NCBI RefSeq assembly: GCF_011064615.1
Contig: NZ_JAALJH010000005.1
Coordinates: 183,692 to 247,691 of the forward strand
Origin: Aquisphaera insulae
Lineage (GTDB): Bacteria > Planctomycetota > Planctomycetia > Isosphaerales > Isosphaeraceae
Length of the DNA: 64,000 nucleotides
Direction: 5' to 3'
The position numbers and the translations under genes are program-made. This document shows positions 55,078-64,000 of this stretch, in pieces (position 1 is the stretch's first letter; the number at the start of each line of letters is the position of its first letter). The notes beneath the pieces are model-generated. The model searched no databases, had not been told where the DNA came from, and saw only the letters and a list, made by a program, of their open reading frames with translations.

Positions 55078-56033
55078 CGATGAGCATTCCACGAGCATCG
55101 GGCGGGTCCGGAATCGCGGGCGGCCTCATTCTCCCCGGCCTGACCGGCGCCAATCCGCTGGGGTTCCTCGCGGCCCTGGGCCTGCTTCGACGCCTCAGCG
55201 ATCGGTTCCCGCCGGGCTGGCCCCGGATGGGGTGGACGGCGTGGGGCGGAACCTGGGTGCCGGTGGTCGTCGCGGGGACGGGAGTTCCGCTGCTCGAGGG
55301 GCCGTTGCTGGACCTGCTCGAATCGACCCTGACGCAGGAATTCACCCTCCACCCGGCGAGTCTTGTCGAGCGGCTCGAAGCGGTGGCCTCCTCCCCCACC
55401 GATCGTCGGAAGCTCATCGAGAAAACGGCGCGGGACGGCGAGCTTCACGCATGGGCCTCAGCTCTCGCGAGCGACTTCGTCTCTCCCGACGCGATCAACC
55501 AACTTCAGACGACGCGACGGGACTACTTCCTGGGAAACCTCAAGTCGGTGATCGCGAGGACGAGGCGGGAGCATCTTGAGCGAGCGATCTTCCATCCCTG
55601 GGACTATGGCGATGCGTTGGATAACCAGTCGCTCCACCTGGATCCCAGTGAGGATCGCCGCCACGCCTACCAGTGGAACAAGCCGGCCGGCGATCCCGAG
55701 CGGAAATCTCGGGGTGGGATGCTCGGCGCGAATCGACTGGCGTTGGAGGCGATCCCGCTCTTCACGTCCTTGCCCGGGCGCAAGGGACTTCGCACCCTGG
55801 GATTCAGCGGCGACCGGTCCGACGACACGCGCTGGACCTGGCCCATCTGGTCGGGCTCGCTCTCGATCGATCCGATCGTCTCGATGCTCGGATTGACGAT
55901 CCTTCAGCAACCCGAATTCGATCGCGACGACCGCTCGAGCCTCAGGTCTCGTGGGATCGTCGCCGTCTACCGGACTCGTCGGATCCTGGTCGAGAAGACC
56001 CCCAATTTCACGCCTCCTCGCTGCCTGACCTGA
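55074..56033 (+). CDS. Short Cas8-like / Cas3-associated subunit of type I-G
   Basis: The protein has 319 aa, starting at ATG 55074 with AGGAGG upstream and overlapping the cas3 stop. The N-terminus LPGLTGANPLGFLAALGLLRRLSDRFP has the NP-x-FLAALG pattern seen at the start of Csx17, Csb3 and related Cas8-type subunits. The C-terminus (LRSRGIVAVYRTRRILVEK) is conserved-looking and ends normally. It is about half the length of Csx17/Cas8g1, and no separate csx17 gene is present in the window. It may be Csb3/Cas8g2 or the family sometimes called the Cas3 extension; I cannot separate these by eye. It should supply the PAM-recognition or large-subunit role, and it is the last gene before the leader. 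Confidence 0.75.
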   Translation: MTMSIPRASGGSGIAGGLILPGLTGANPLGFLAALGLLRRLSDRFPPGWPRMGWTAWGGTWVPVVVAGTGVPLLEGPLLDLLESTLTQEFTLHPASLVERLEAVASSPTDRRKLIEKTARDGELHAWASALASDFVSPDAINQLQTTRRDYFLGNLKSVIARTRREHLERAIFHPWDYGDALDNQSLHLDPSEDRRHAYQWNKPAGDPERKSRGGMLGANRLALEAIPLFTSLPGRKGLRTLGFSGDRSDDTRWTWPIWSGSLSIDPIVSMLGLTILQQPEFDRDDRSSLRSRGIVAVYRTRRILVEKTPNFTPPRCLT

Positions 56034-56333
56034 CGCCATCTGAATCGCGGCGCCTTGGGCTAACTGCACTGATTCCTCGCCCGCAAATTCCCTCGCGAGC
56101 ATCGCGGTGGTGAAAACGCGGATCAAGCCCTGTCCGAGCCCAAAGCTCTTTGGCAATATGGATGTTAGGGAGCAATTCACTCCAGAAAACCTCTCGCGAG
56201 TTGGATCTCGTTCATACGCAAGGAGTTTCGCCATCGGCTCCTCATCGAAGTCCCCTCGATTCCCCTTCGTCATCGCGACCTCTCGCGAGCTCAACCGTAT
56301 CTCCAACCCCCGACGTCACCTCAGACGCCGGCC
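56034..56333 (+). promoter_or_regulatory. CRISPR leader
   Basis: This is 300 bp between the cas8-like stop and the first repeat. It is less GC-rich than the flanks, especially 56140-56190. It contains three copies of the palindrome CTCGCGAG at 56092-56099, 56193-56200 and 56282-56289; the last two are extended to ACCTCTCGCGAG. Orientation is set by the repeats, which end in ATTGAAGC, the usual 3' end that forms the crRNA 5' handle, so transcription should run toward 64000. No clear -10/-35 pair was recognised. Confidence 0.75.
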
Positions 56334-59300
56334 GTCTTCCGGGGCATCATCGCCCCGGCCTCATTGAAGCTGCCCGCAACTCGGCAGTGTTCTTCCTCCT
56401 GCCCCTGTCTTCCGGGGCATCATCGCCCCGGCCTCATTGAAGCGTCTACGACACGGCCAACCAGCACCAGCTGAGCCCGTCTTCCGGGGCATCATCGCCC
56501 CGGCCTCATTGAAGCTGGGGCGTCGAATCCCATCAGGACGCGGTCGATCTCGTCTTCCGGGGCATCATCGCCCCGGCCTCATTGAAGCCAGTTGACCTTC
56601 GCCCGATGACGGCCGTTGATGTCTTCCGGGGCATCATCGCCCCGGCCTCATTGAAGCGCTGACGACGACCCCGCCCGACCGAGCGGTGCTCTCGTCTTCC
56701 GGGGCATCATCGCCCCGGCCTCATTGAAGCCTTCACGGCCACGCACAACGACGCCAAGATGGCGAGTCTTCCGGGGCATCATCGCCCCGGCCTCATTGAA
56801 GCAAGTCGTCGCGGGCGTTGACGACGTGCCAGCGGCTGTCTTCCGGGGCATCATCGCCCCGGCCTCATTGAAGCAATCGTGGTCGCGCCAGGCGTCGCGA
56901 CCGAGTAGGTGGTCTTCCGGGGCATCATCGCCCCGGCCTCATTGAAGCAACGGAACCTTGATCACCAACGTCGCCGGCTCGATGTCTTCCGGGGCATCAT
57001 CGCCCCGGCCTCATTGAAGCAGTCCGCGGCCCGCACGTCCCGACCCTGAAGCTGGAGTCTTCCGGGGCATCATCGCCCCGGCCTCATTGAAGCCATTGAC
57101 AACGTCGTCCGCTGGCGTTACTGGCCCGAGTCTTCCGGGGCATCATCGCCCCGGCCTCATTGAAGCCGGCCTGGCCAGACTTACTACGTCGACTTCACTG
57201 AGGTCTTCCGGGGCATCATCGCCCCGGCCTCATTGAAGCCGAGGGACCCACGGCCAAGCCGTCAGCCGGAACGGTGTCTTCCGGGGCATCATCGCCCCGG
57301 CCTCATTGAAGCCGGCACCCTCGCCCTCCCCACCACGTCGCAGGTGCTGTCTTCCGGGGCATCATCGCCCCGGCCTCATTGAAGCTTTCCGTGTTGGGCT
57401 TGGAACCGAGCCCCCAGACGTGTCTTCCGGGGCATCATCGCCCCGGCCTCATTGAAGCTCCAGCGCTGCGTACTGTCCGACGTGCCAGGCCGCGTGTCTT
57501 CCGGGGCATCATCGCCCCGGCCTCATTGAAGCTGGTGGCTCTTGGCCGTGGACCGCTGGAGATACCCGTCTTCCGGGGCATCATCGCCCCGGCCTCATTG
57601 AAGCGCACCGGACCGCGCCGGCTCACCTGCGACGGGGTGGTCTTCCGGGGCATCATCGCCCCGGCCTCATTGAAGCTCCCCGGGTTCTTGCGGCGATTTG
57701 CGGCACTGGACAGTCTTCCGGGGCATCATCGCCCCGGCCTCATTGAAGCTCGCAGGTGGTTCATCGACCTCTCTTCGGCCTGAGTCTTCCGGGGCATCAT
57801 CGCCCCGGCCTCATTGAAGCCGTGACAGGGCGGCGAGACGAACGGCGTCGCTCGTGTCTTCCGGGGCATCATCGCCCCGGCCTCATTGAAGCCTGATAAC
57901 GCGGCTGAACTGGAACCGCGGGGCGAGCGGTCTTCCGGGGCATCATCGCCCCGGCCTCATTGAAGCGCTCCTCTTGCCCGGCATTGCCCAGGTGGACTCG
58001 CTGGTCTTCCGGGGCATCATCGCCCCGGCCTCATTGAAGCCGCTCCAGCTCCGACGAGGCCAGGACGAGCAACGCCAGTCTTCCGGGGCATCATCGCCCC
58101 GGCCTCATTGAAGCCCCTCGGGCCTGAGCGGATTGCCCAGATAGACGATGTCTTCCGGGGCATCATCGCCCCGGCCTCATTGAAGCACGCGATGCCACAC
58201 ACAACTCTTTGCGCGGGTTCACGTCTTCCGGGGCATCATCGCCCCGGCCTCATTGAAGCAGGATCGCCGTGTCCCATCGCTCGATCTCGCGGATTGAGTC
58301 TTCCGGGGCATCATCGCCCCGGCCTCATTGAAGCTGGTGATCGACCTGGACGGAACCGAGGCCCGCGAGGTCTTCCGGGGCATCATCGCCCCGGCCTCAT
58401 TGAAGCCCTGTCGGCGACTGAGATCGCCGGGCAGGTCGGCGGTCTTCCGGGGCATCATCGCCCCGGCCTCATTGAAGCGGCGTCGCAGGGGCGGCGGTCG
58501 GTGGTGTGGGCGGGCCGTCTTCCGGGGCATCATCGCCCCGGCCTCATTGAAGCATCCAGGTGCAACACCTTCGGGAAGGGGCCGGCAGGTCTTCCGGGGC
58601 ATCATCGCCCCGGCCTCATTGAAGCGACGGGACCCTCCGCACGAAGCGGTGGACGGGCTGCAGTCTTCCGGGGCATCATCGCCCCGGCCTCATTGAAGCA
58701 CGTCCTCGCCGCGGAGCATCTTCTCGCCCTTGCGGGGTCTTCCGGGGCATCATCGCCCCGGCCTCATTGAAGCGACACGTTCGACCCCGAAGTCCACTGC
58801 AAGCCGCTGTCTTCCGGGGCATCATCGCCCCGGCCTCATTGAAGCATCGGTCAGGATGCCCGCCATGTCGTGGTGGATGCCGTCTTCCGGGGCATCATCG
58901 CCCCGGCCTCATTGAAGCGCCGTGAGGTCGCGGACTTCCCCGCCGACCATGCGGGTCTTCCGGGGCATCATCGCCCCGGCCTCATTGAAGCACGGTCCAT
59001 TTCCGAGGGGGCGGCCGTCGTCCTCGCCGACGGGCAGTCTTCCGGGGCATCATCGCCCCGGCCTCATTGAAGCACGGTCCATTCGCCGCACACCGGACGG
59101 ATCGTCGTGTGTCTTCCGGGGCATCATCGCCCCGGCCTCATTGAAGCATCGAGTCGGGAGAGTGCCCGGACTTCAAATTGAAGTCTTCCGGGGCATCATC
59201 GCCCCGGCCTCATTGAAGCCGCATGCTGCGGATCAGGCGGCGGAAGCTGCCCGGGTCTTCCGGGGCATCATCGCCCCGGCCTCATTGAAGCCGAACCCGC

Positions 59301-62300
59301 CCGGCAACCCGTGCCCGTCCAAGATAGTCTTCCGGGGCATCATCGCCCCGGCCTCATTGAAGCCGGAGGATCCGTCGCGACCACTTCTCCGGTACGAGAG
59401 TCTTCCGGGGCATCATCGCCCCGGCCTCATTGAAGCAAGTTGGCCGAGACCTGGACGTTCCACCGTCGCTGGGTCTTCCGGGGCATCATCGCCCCGGCCT
59501 CATTGAAGCCATCACGCCCGGCCGCCTGAAGCAACCCCGCAAGGGTCTTCCGGGGCATCATCGCCCCGGCCTCATTGAAGCCACGGTGTAGCGGTCCCCT
59601 GCCCTCTGGACCGGCCGGTCTTCCGGGGCATCATCGCCCCGGCCTCATTGAAGCGATCCACGGCCGCGGTGGAGCTGACGACGAGCGACCTGGTCTTCCG
59701 GGGCATCATCGCCCCGGCCTCATTGAAGCAATCGACTCATGCCGCACCCCCGTGGACCTGCTGGAGGTCTTCCGGGGCATCATCGCCCCGGCCTCATTGA
59801 AGCTCTGTTCGTGTTGCCGGAGTCCGCGAGGTTCAGCGGTCTTCCGGGGCATCATCGCCCCGGCCTCATTGAAGCCGAGCTGGCGGCCAAGGAGCAGAAG
59901 ATCCAGGCCGGTCTTCCGGGGCATCATCGCCCCGGCCTCATTGAAGCGCCAGGGTCATACGGCCCCCATCGAGATCCTCGATGTCTTCCGGGGCATCATC
60001 GCCCCGGCCTCATTGAAGCCAGGTCTCATAGGTCTCGCGGCTGACCCGTGCGGCGAGTCTTCCGGGGCATCATCGCCCCGGCCTCATTGAAGCAGGGCGA
60101 GGGCGTGAACACGGGCCGCCCGATGGTCGTCTTCCGGGGCATCATCGCCCCGGCCTCATTGAAGCTTGATCGAATAGACCGCGTCTCCAGCGACCGAAAG
60201 GTCTTCCGGGGCATCATCGCCCCGGCCTCATTGAAGCCCCGTCTTCCTCGACCCGGCATTCTCGCGGGACAAGACGTCTTCCGGGGCATCATCGCCCCGG
60301 CCTCATTGAAGCAACAGCTCGGCACAGACGACTTACGGTCAGGACCAGGTCTTCCGGGGCATCATCGCCCCGGCCTCATTGAAGCTTCCGCGAGGCCGCA
60401 AGGGCCGCGGTCTTTTTCTTGGTCTTCCGGGGCATCATCGCCCCGGCCTCATTGAAGCCGTGTCTGGTCCAGCCCCTGCTTCTCTCGCGTCTGGGTCTTC
60501 CGGGGCATCATCGCCCCGGCCTCATTGAAGCCCCGTCGTCGTGGCGATCCGCCGCGACGATGCCCCAGTCTTCCGGGGCATCATCGCCCCGGCCTCATTG
60601 AAGCGTATGCAACAACGCATCGAAGACCACCGACCTGTGGGTCTTCCGGGGCATCATCGCCCCGGCCTCATTGAAGCCGCCGCGAGCTCCATGAGCTCCT
60701 GGCGGTCACCATCGTCTTCCGGGGCATCATCGCCCCGGCCTCATTGAAGCGAAACCGACCTGGCACAATGCGAACCCAGGCGGCGTGTCTTCCGGGGCAT
60801 CATCGCCCCGGCCTCATTGAAGCCTCGTCTCCGACCTGGCCGATGCCTTCGGCCTCAGCGTCTTCCGGGGCATCATCGCCCCGGCCTCATTGAAGCTCGG
60901 GAGGAGGATCGGCCTGGTGGGCCTGCTTGCGGGTCTTCCGGGGCATCATCGCCCCGGCCTCATTGAAGCTCGTGTCGTGAGTTACCGCAACCTCGTATTT
61001 CACTGTGTCTTCCGGGGCATCATCGCCCCGGCCTCATTGAAGCCCGGTCGTCGCAGGAAAGCGCCTCCCGGCCGAATGCCGTCTTCCGGGGCATCATCGC
61101 CCCGGCCTCATTGAAGCGAACAGGGCGCCGTGATCGAGGACGTGCTGCGAGCTGTCTTCCGGGGCATCATCGCCCCGGCCTCATTGAAGCCTCCGCCATC
61201 TCGGGCCGGCCATCACGTCCCGGAACGTCTTCCGGGGCATCATCGCCCCGGCCTCATTGAAGCGTGCCTGGCCACGGCGACCCATGCGGCTTCGTGTAGT
61301 CTTCCGGGGCATCATCGCCCCGGCCTCATTGAAGCAGGATGGTCTGCTGCGAGGCGGTGAGCGCCCCGAGGGTCTTCCGGGGCATCATCGCCCCGGCCTC
61401 ATTGAAGCACCGCCGCCGGCAACGTGAGTGCCAACAGCGGCAACGTCTTCCGGGGCATCATCGCCCCGGCCTCATTGAAGCAGCTCCGCCAGCCGCGTCT
61501 CGAGATCGAGCTTCGCCTGTCTTCCGGGGCATCATCGCCCCGGCCTCATTGAAGCGTTGGCGAGCTGGTGTACTCGGCGATTAGCGCTGCGGTCTTCCGG
61601 GGCATCATCGCCCCGGCCTCATTGAAGCTTGGGCAACGGCAATGGGGACGGGGATACCATCAACGTCTTCCGGGGCATCATCGCCCCGGCCTCATTGAAG
61701 CGGCCCCGACGCGTGACCTGGCTCGCGGCGATCGGCCGTCTTCCGGGGCATCATCGCCCCGGCCTCATTGAAGCGCCGCATGACGCGCCCCATGTCTCGG
61801 TGACCCAGTCGTCTTCCGGGGCATCATCGCCCCGGCCTCATTGAAGCTCGTCGGTCTCGGAGTGCGGCAACACGCCCGAGATCGTCTTCCGGGGCATCAT
61901 CGCCCCGGCCTCATTGAAGCCTCGTCGCCCCGGAGAAATTGGCCAGGATGTCGCTCGTCTTCCGGGGCATCATCGCCCCGGCCTCATTGAAGCCTTCGCG
62001 TAGGTCCTGGCCTGATCGGTCTGATCGGTCGTCTTCCGGGGCATCATCGCCCCGGCCTCATTGAAGCGTGAGGCTATCGACCGGGCCGCCGCAGCCTACG
62101 CCGTCTTCCGGGGCATCATCGCCCCGGCCTCATTGAAGCGTGACGGGGATCGACGACGAGCTGGGGGGATAGCCGGTCTTCCGGGGCATCATCGCCCCGG
62201 CCTCATTGAAGCCCTCGGCCGCGGGTGATGGAGACGGGAGACGTCACGTCTTCCGGGGCATCATCGCCCCGGCCTCATTGAAGCGAAAGCGTCCGCGGGA

Positions 62301-63966
62301 ACCGCCGGGGCTGGACCTCGGTCTTCCGGGGCATCATCGCCCCGGCCTCATTGAAGCAACGGCTTGGCGGTGAACGGGCAGAGCATCGTCCAGCGTCTTC
62401 CGGGGCATCATCGCCCCGGCCTCATTGAAGCGTCGATCGCGATGCGGAGGATCGCAGCCTCTTCGTGTCTTCCGGGGCATCATCGCCCCGGCCTCATTGA
62501 AGCGTGACGCTCAGCGGGATCGCCAGGTCGGCGACGCCGTGTCTTCCGGGGCATCATCGCCCCGGCCTCATTGAAGCCTGGCGACCGGGGCGAGGGCCTC
62601 CGAGGTCGGGGTGGTCTTCCGGGGCATCATCGCCCCGGCCTCATTGAAGCTTCGCATCGGCCACGGCCATCTCGGCGAGACTGCGGTCTTCCGGGGCATC
62701 ATCGCCCCGGCCTCATTGAAGCCGAGATGGCAAGCCAGTCCCGGCGGATGAGACCTACAGTCTTCCGGGGCATCATCGCCCCGGCCTCATTGAAGCCATC
62801 GCGGCCAGATCAGCCAGTGGGGCACCCACCAGGTCTTCCGGGGCATCATCGCCCCGGCCTCATTGAAGCTTCACGCAGGCGGCGCAGTATGCCCTGGCGA
62901 CGGGTGTCTTCCGGGGCATCATCGCCCCGGCCTCATTGAAGCTCCCCACACGCGTGGGGATGGTCCGACCGCCGAGATGGTCTTCCGGGGCATCATCGCC
63001 CCGGCCTCATTGAAGCCTGTGCCTCTTGATGACCGTCTTCTTCGCCATCTCCGTCTTCCGGGGCATCATCGCCCCGGCCTCATTGAAGCCTGTCGACACA
63101 GGCGATCGTCGACCGGACCAGAGAGGTCTTCCGGGGCATCATCGCCCCGGCCTCATTGAAGCGCATCGTTCGCCCCCAGGTGCACCGTCGCCACGTTGTC
63201 TTCCGGGGCATCATCGCCCCGGCCTCATTGAAGCTCCAAGAGCGTCAGGGCGTCCCTCAAGCGGAAGGGCGGTCTTCCGGGGCATCATCGCCCCGGCCTC
63301 ATTGAAGCGGCGGGGGCGTCTGCGCGACCTGGACCAGGTCGGCCGTCTTCCGGGGCATCATCGCCCCGGCCTCATTGAAGCGCAAGAGTGGCTCTCCCTC
63401 CATCCGGAAGGAATGCGTCTTCCGGGGCATCATCGCCCCGGCCTCATTGAAGCGGCTCGAGGTAGACGTAGGAGGCGTCGACCCAGCCGAGTCTTCCGGG
63501 GCATCATCGCCCCGGCCTCATTGAAGCAGGGAACCAATCTCGCGGCTCAAGTCGGAATGCTGGGTCTTCCGGGGCATCATCGCCCCGGCCTCATTGAAGC
63601 GGACATGGCAGACAACACCGCAGCCATGCCGAGAGCAACGTCTTCCGGGGCATCATCGCCCCGGCCTCATTGAAGCTTCGGCTGGAAGTTTGCCGAGTTC
63701 CTCGTCGTCAGCGTCTTCCGGGGCATCATCGCCCCGGCCTCATTGAAGCCTCGTAACAGGCCGTGCCGGCGGTACTGGCGGAGAGTCTTCCGGGGCATCA
63801 TCGCCCCGGCCTCATTGAAGCGACGTGCCAGGCCGCGTGGGACCGCTGGGAGATCGAGTCTTCCGGGGCATCATCGCCCCGGCCTCATTGAAGCCAGCAT
63901 GCTTCGCGATCTCGGCCCGCTCCCAGAAGGTCTTCCGGGGCATCATCGCCCCGGCCTCATTGAAGC
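56334..63966 (+). CRISPR. CRISPR array, 105 repeats of 37 bp, type I-G
   Basis: I count 105 repeats from 56334 to 63966 and 104 complete spacers. The repeat begins GTCTTCCGGGGC and ends CCTCATTGAAGC. Its centre is a 7-bp stem (CCGGGGC/GCCCCGG) with the 6-nt loop ATCATC, as expected for Cas6-type cleavage leaving ATTGAAGC. Every copy I read is identical, including the first and last. Spacers are 32-45 nt, nearly all 35-37. Period is about 73 bp. After the last repeat only 34 bases remain, so the array may continue beyond the window. The adjacent cas genes and the stem-loop repeat fit type I-G. The repeat is open in two forward frames, so long false protein frames run through the array. Confidence 0.99.
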
Positions 63967-64000
63967 TACTAGTCTGACGAGTATTCTAACCAGTGTCTGA
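63967..64000 (+). other. Partial spacer or trailer after the last visible repeat
   Basis: These 34 bases (TACTAGTCTGACGAG...) are clearly AT-richer than the 104 spacers. They are one base short of a usual spacer, so they could be spacer 105 cut by the window or the array's trailer. Confidence 0.5.

Noticed and set aside
57533..57567. Spacer 17 as another overlap with spacer 103 (shared GGACCGCTGG)
   Set aside because: Only ten bases are shared and the flanks differ by indels and mismatches, so chance or codon similarity is enough.
56334..63966. Dozens of apparent proteins with repeated VFRGIIAPASLK, LPGHHRPGLIEA or FNEAGAMMPRKT units
   Set aside because: These are translations of the CRISPR repeat, which is open in two forward frames and one reverse frame. 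They are not genes.

Overview
The window is GC-rich DNA of planctomycete character, and my best guess is an Isosphaeraceae-like genome. The evidence for this is a very large secreted protein with an N-terminal LEPR-like motif, a PEP-CTERM/HAF-repeat protein, a Ser/Thr kinase fused to WD40 repeats beside an ECF sigma factor, several further sigma factors, and a Uma2-family protein. Most genes start from ATG, with some GTG or TTG starts that are supported by Shine-Dalgarno sequences. I saw no rRNA, tRNA or transposase.

Layout. 1-2.0 kb: left-truncated GT39 glycosyltransferase, a small zinc-ribbon protein and a glycine-rich RRM protein, all on the minus strand. 2.4-6.3 kb: a menaquinone (futalosine route) operon with a MenG/UbiE methyltransferase, an SDR, a UbiA/MqnP prenyltransferase and MqnE. 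A UbiX-family gene lies far away at 46 kb. 6.5-8.8 kb: membrane-anchored SGNH hydrolase and a putative SAM methyltransferase. 9.0-11.3 kb: octaheme HAO-like cytochrome c overlapping a polytopic membrane protein.

11.3-16.75 kb: a complete retron, which I assign to type XIII. It has an ARM/HEAT-like protein, a winged-helix/SWIM protein and a retron reverse transcriptase. Between the first two genes is a 289-nt gap with a 23-bp hairpin enclosed by an 11-nt inverted repeat, which I interpret as the msr-msd RNA.

16.8-45.8 kb: mostly housekeeping and planctomycete-specific genes. These are kinase-WD40 plus ECF sigma, a VCBS/Calx-beta giant, glycosyltransferases, DUF362, a WGR-like membrane protein, two sigma factors, a degenerate gluzincin-like membrane protein, a FlK-like thioesterase, a PEP-CTERM protein, Uma2, an ExbB/ExbD pair, DedA, an orphan Phd-like antitoxin, a ceramidase-like protein, PhaR and malic enzyme.

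46.7-64 kb: a type I-G (formerly I-U) CRISPR-Cas locus in the order cas4-cas1 fusion, cas2, csb1 (cas7), csb2 (cas5/6), cas3 and a short cas8-like gene, with start/stop overlaps from csb1 onward. A roughly 300-bp leader follows, then an array of 105 identical 37-bp repeats with 104 complete spacers that runs to within 34 nt of the window edge. Several spacers are informative. Spacer 91 looks like a piece of a type I-E CRISPR repeat plus the start of its spacer. Spacers 16 and 103 overlap by 17 nt and so tile one target. Spacer 92 encodes, antisense, a RecT-family signature.

The two defence systems (retron and CRISPR) and the cross-CRISPR spacer are the most interesting contents.
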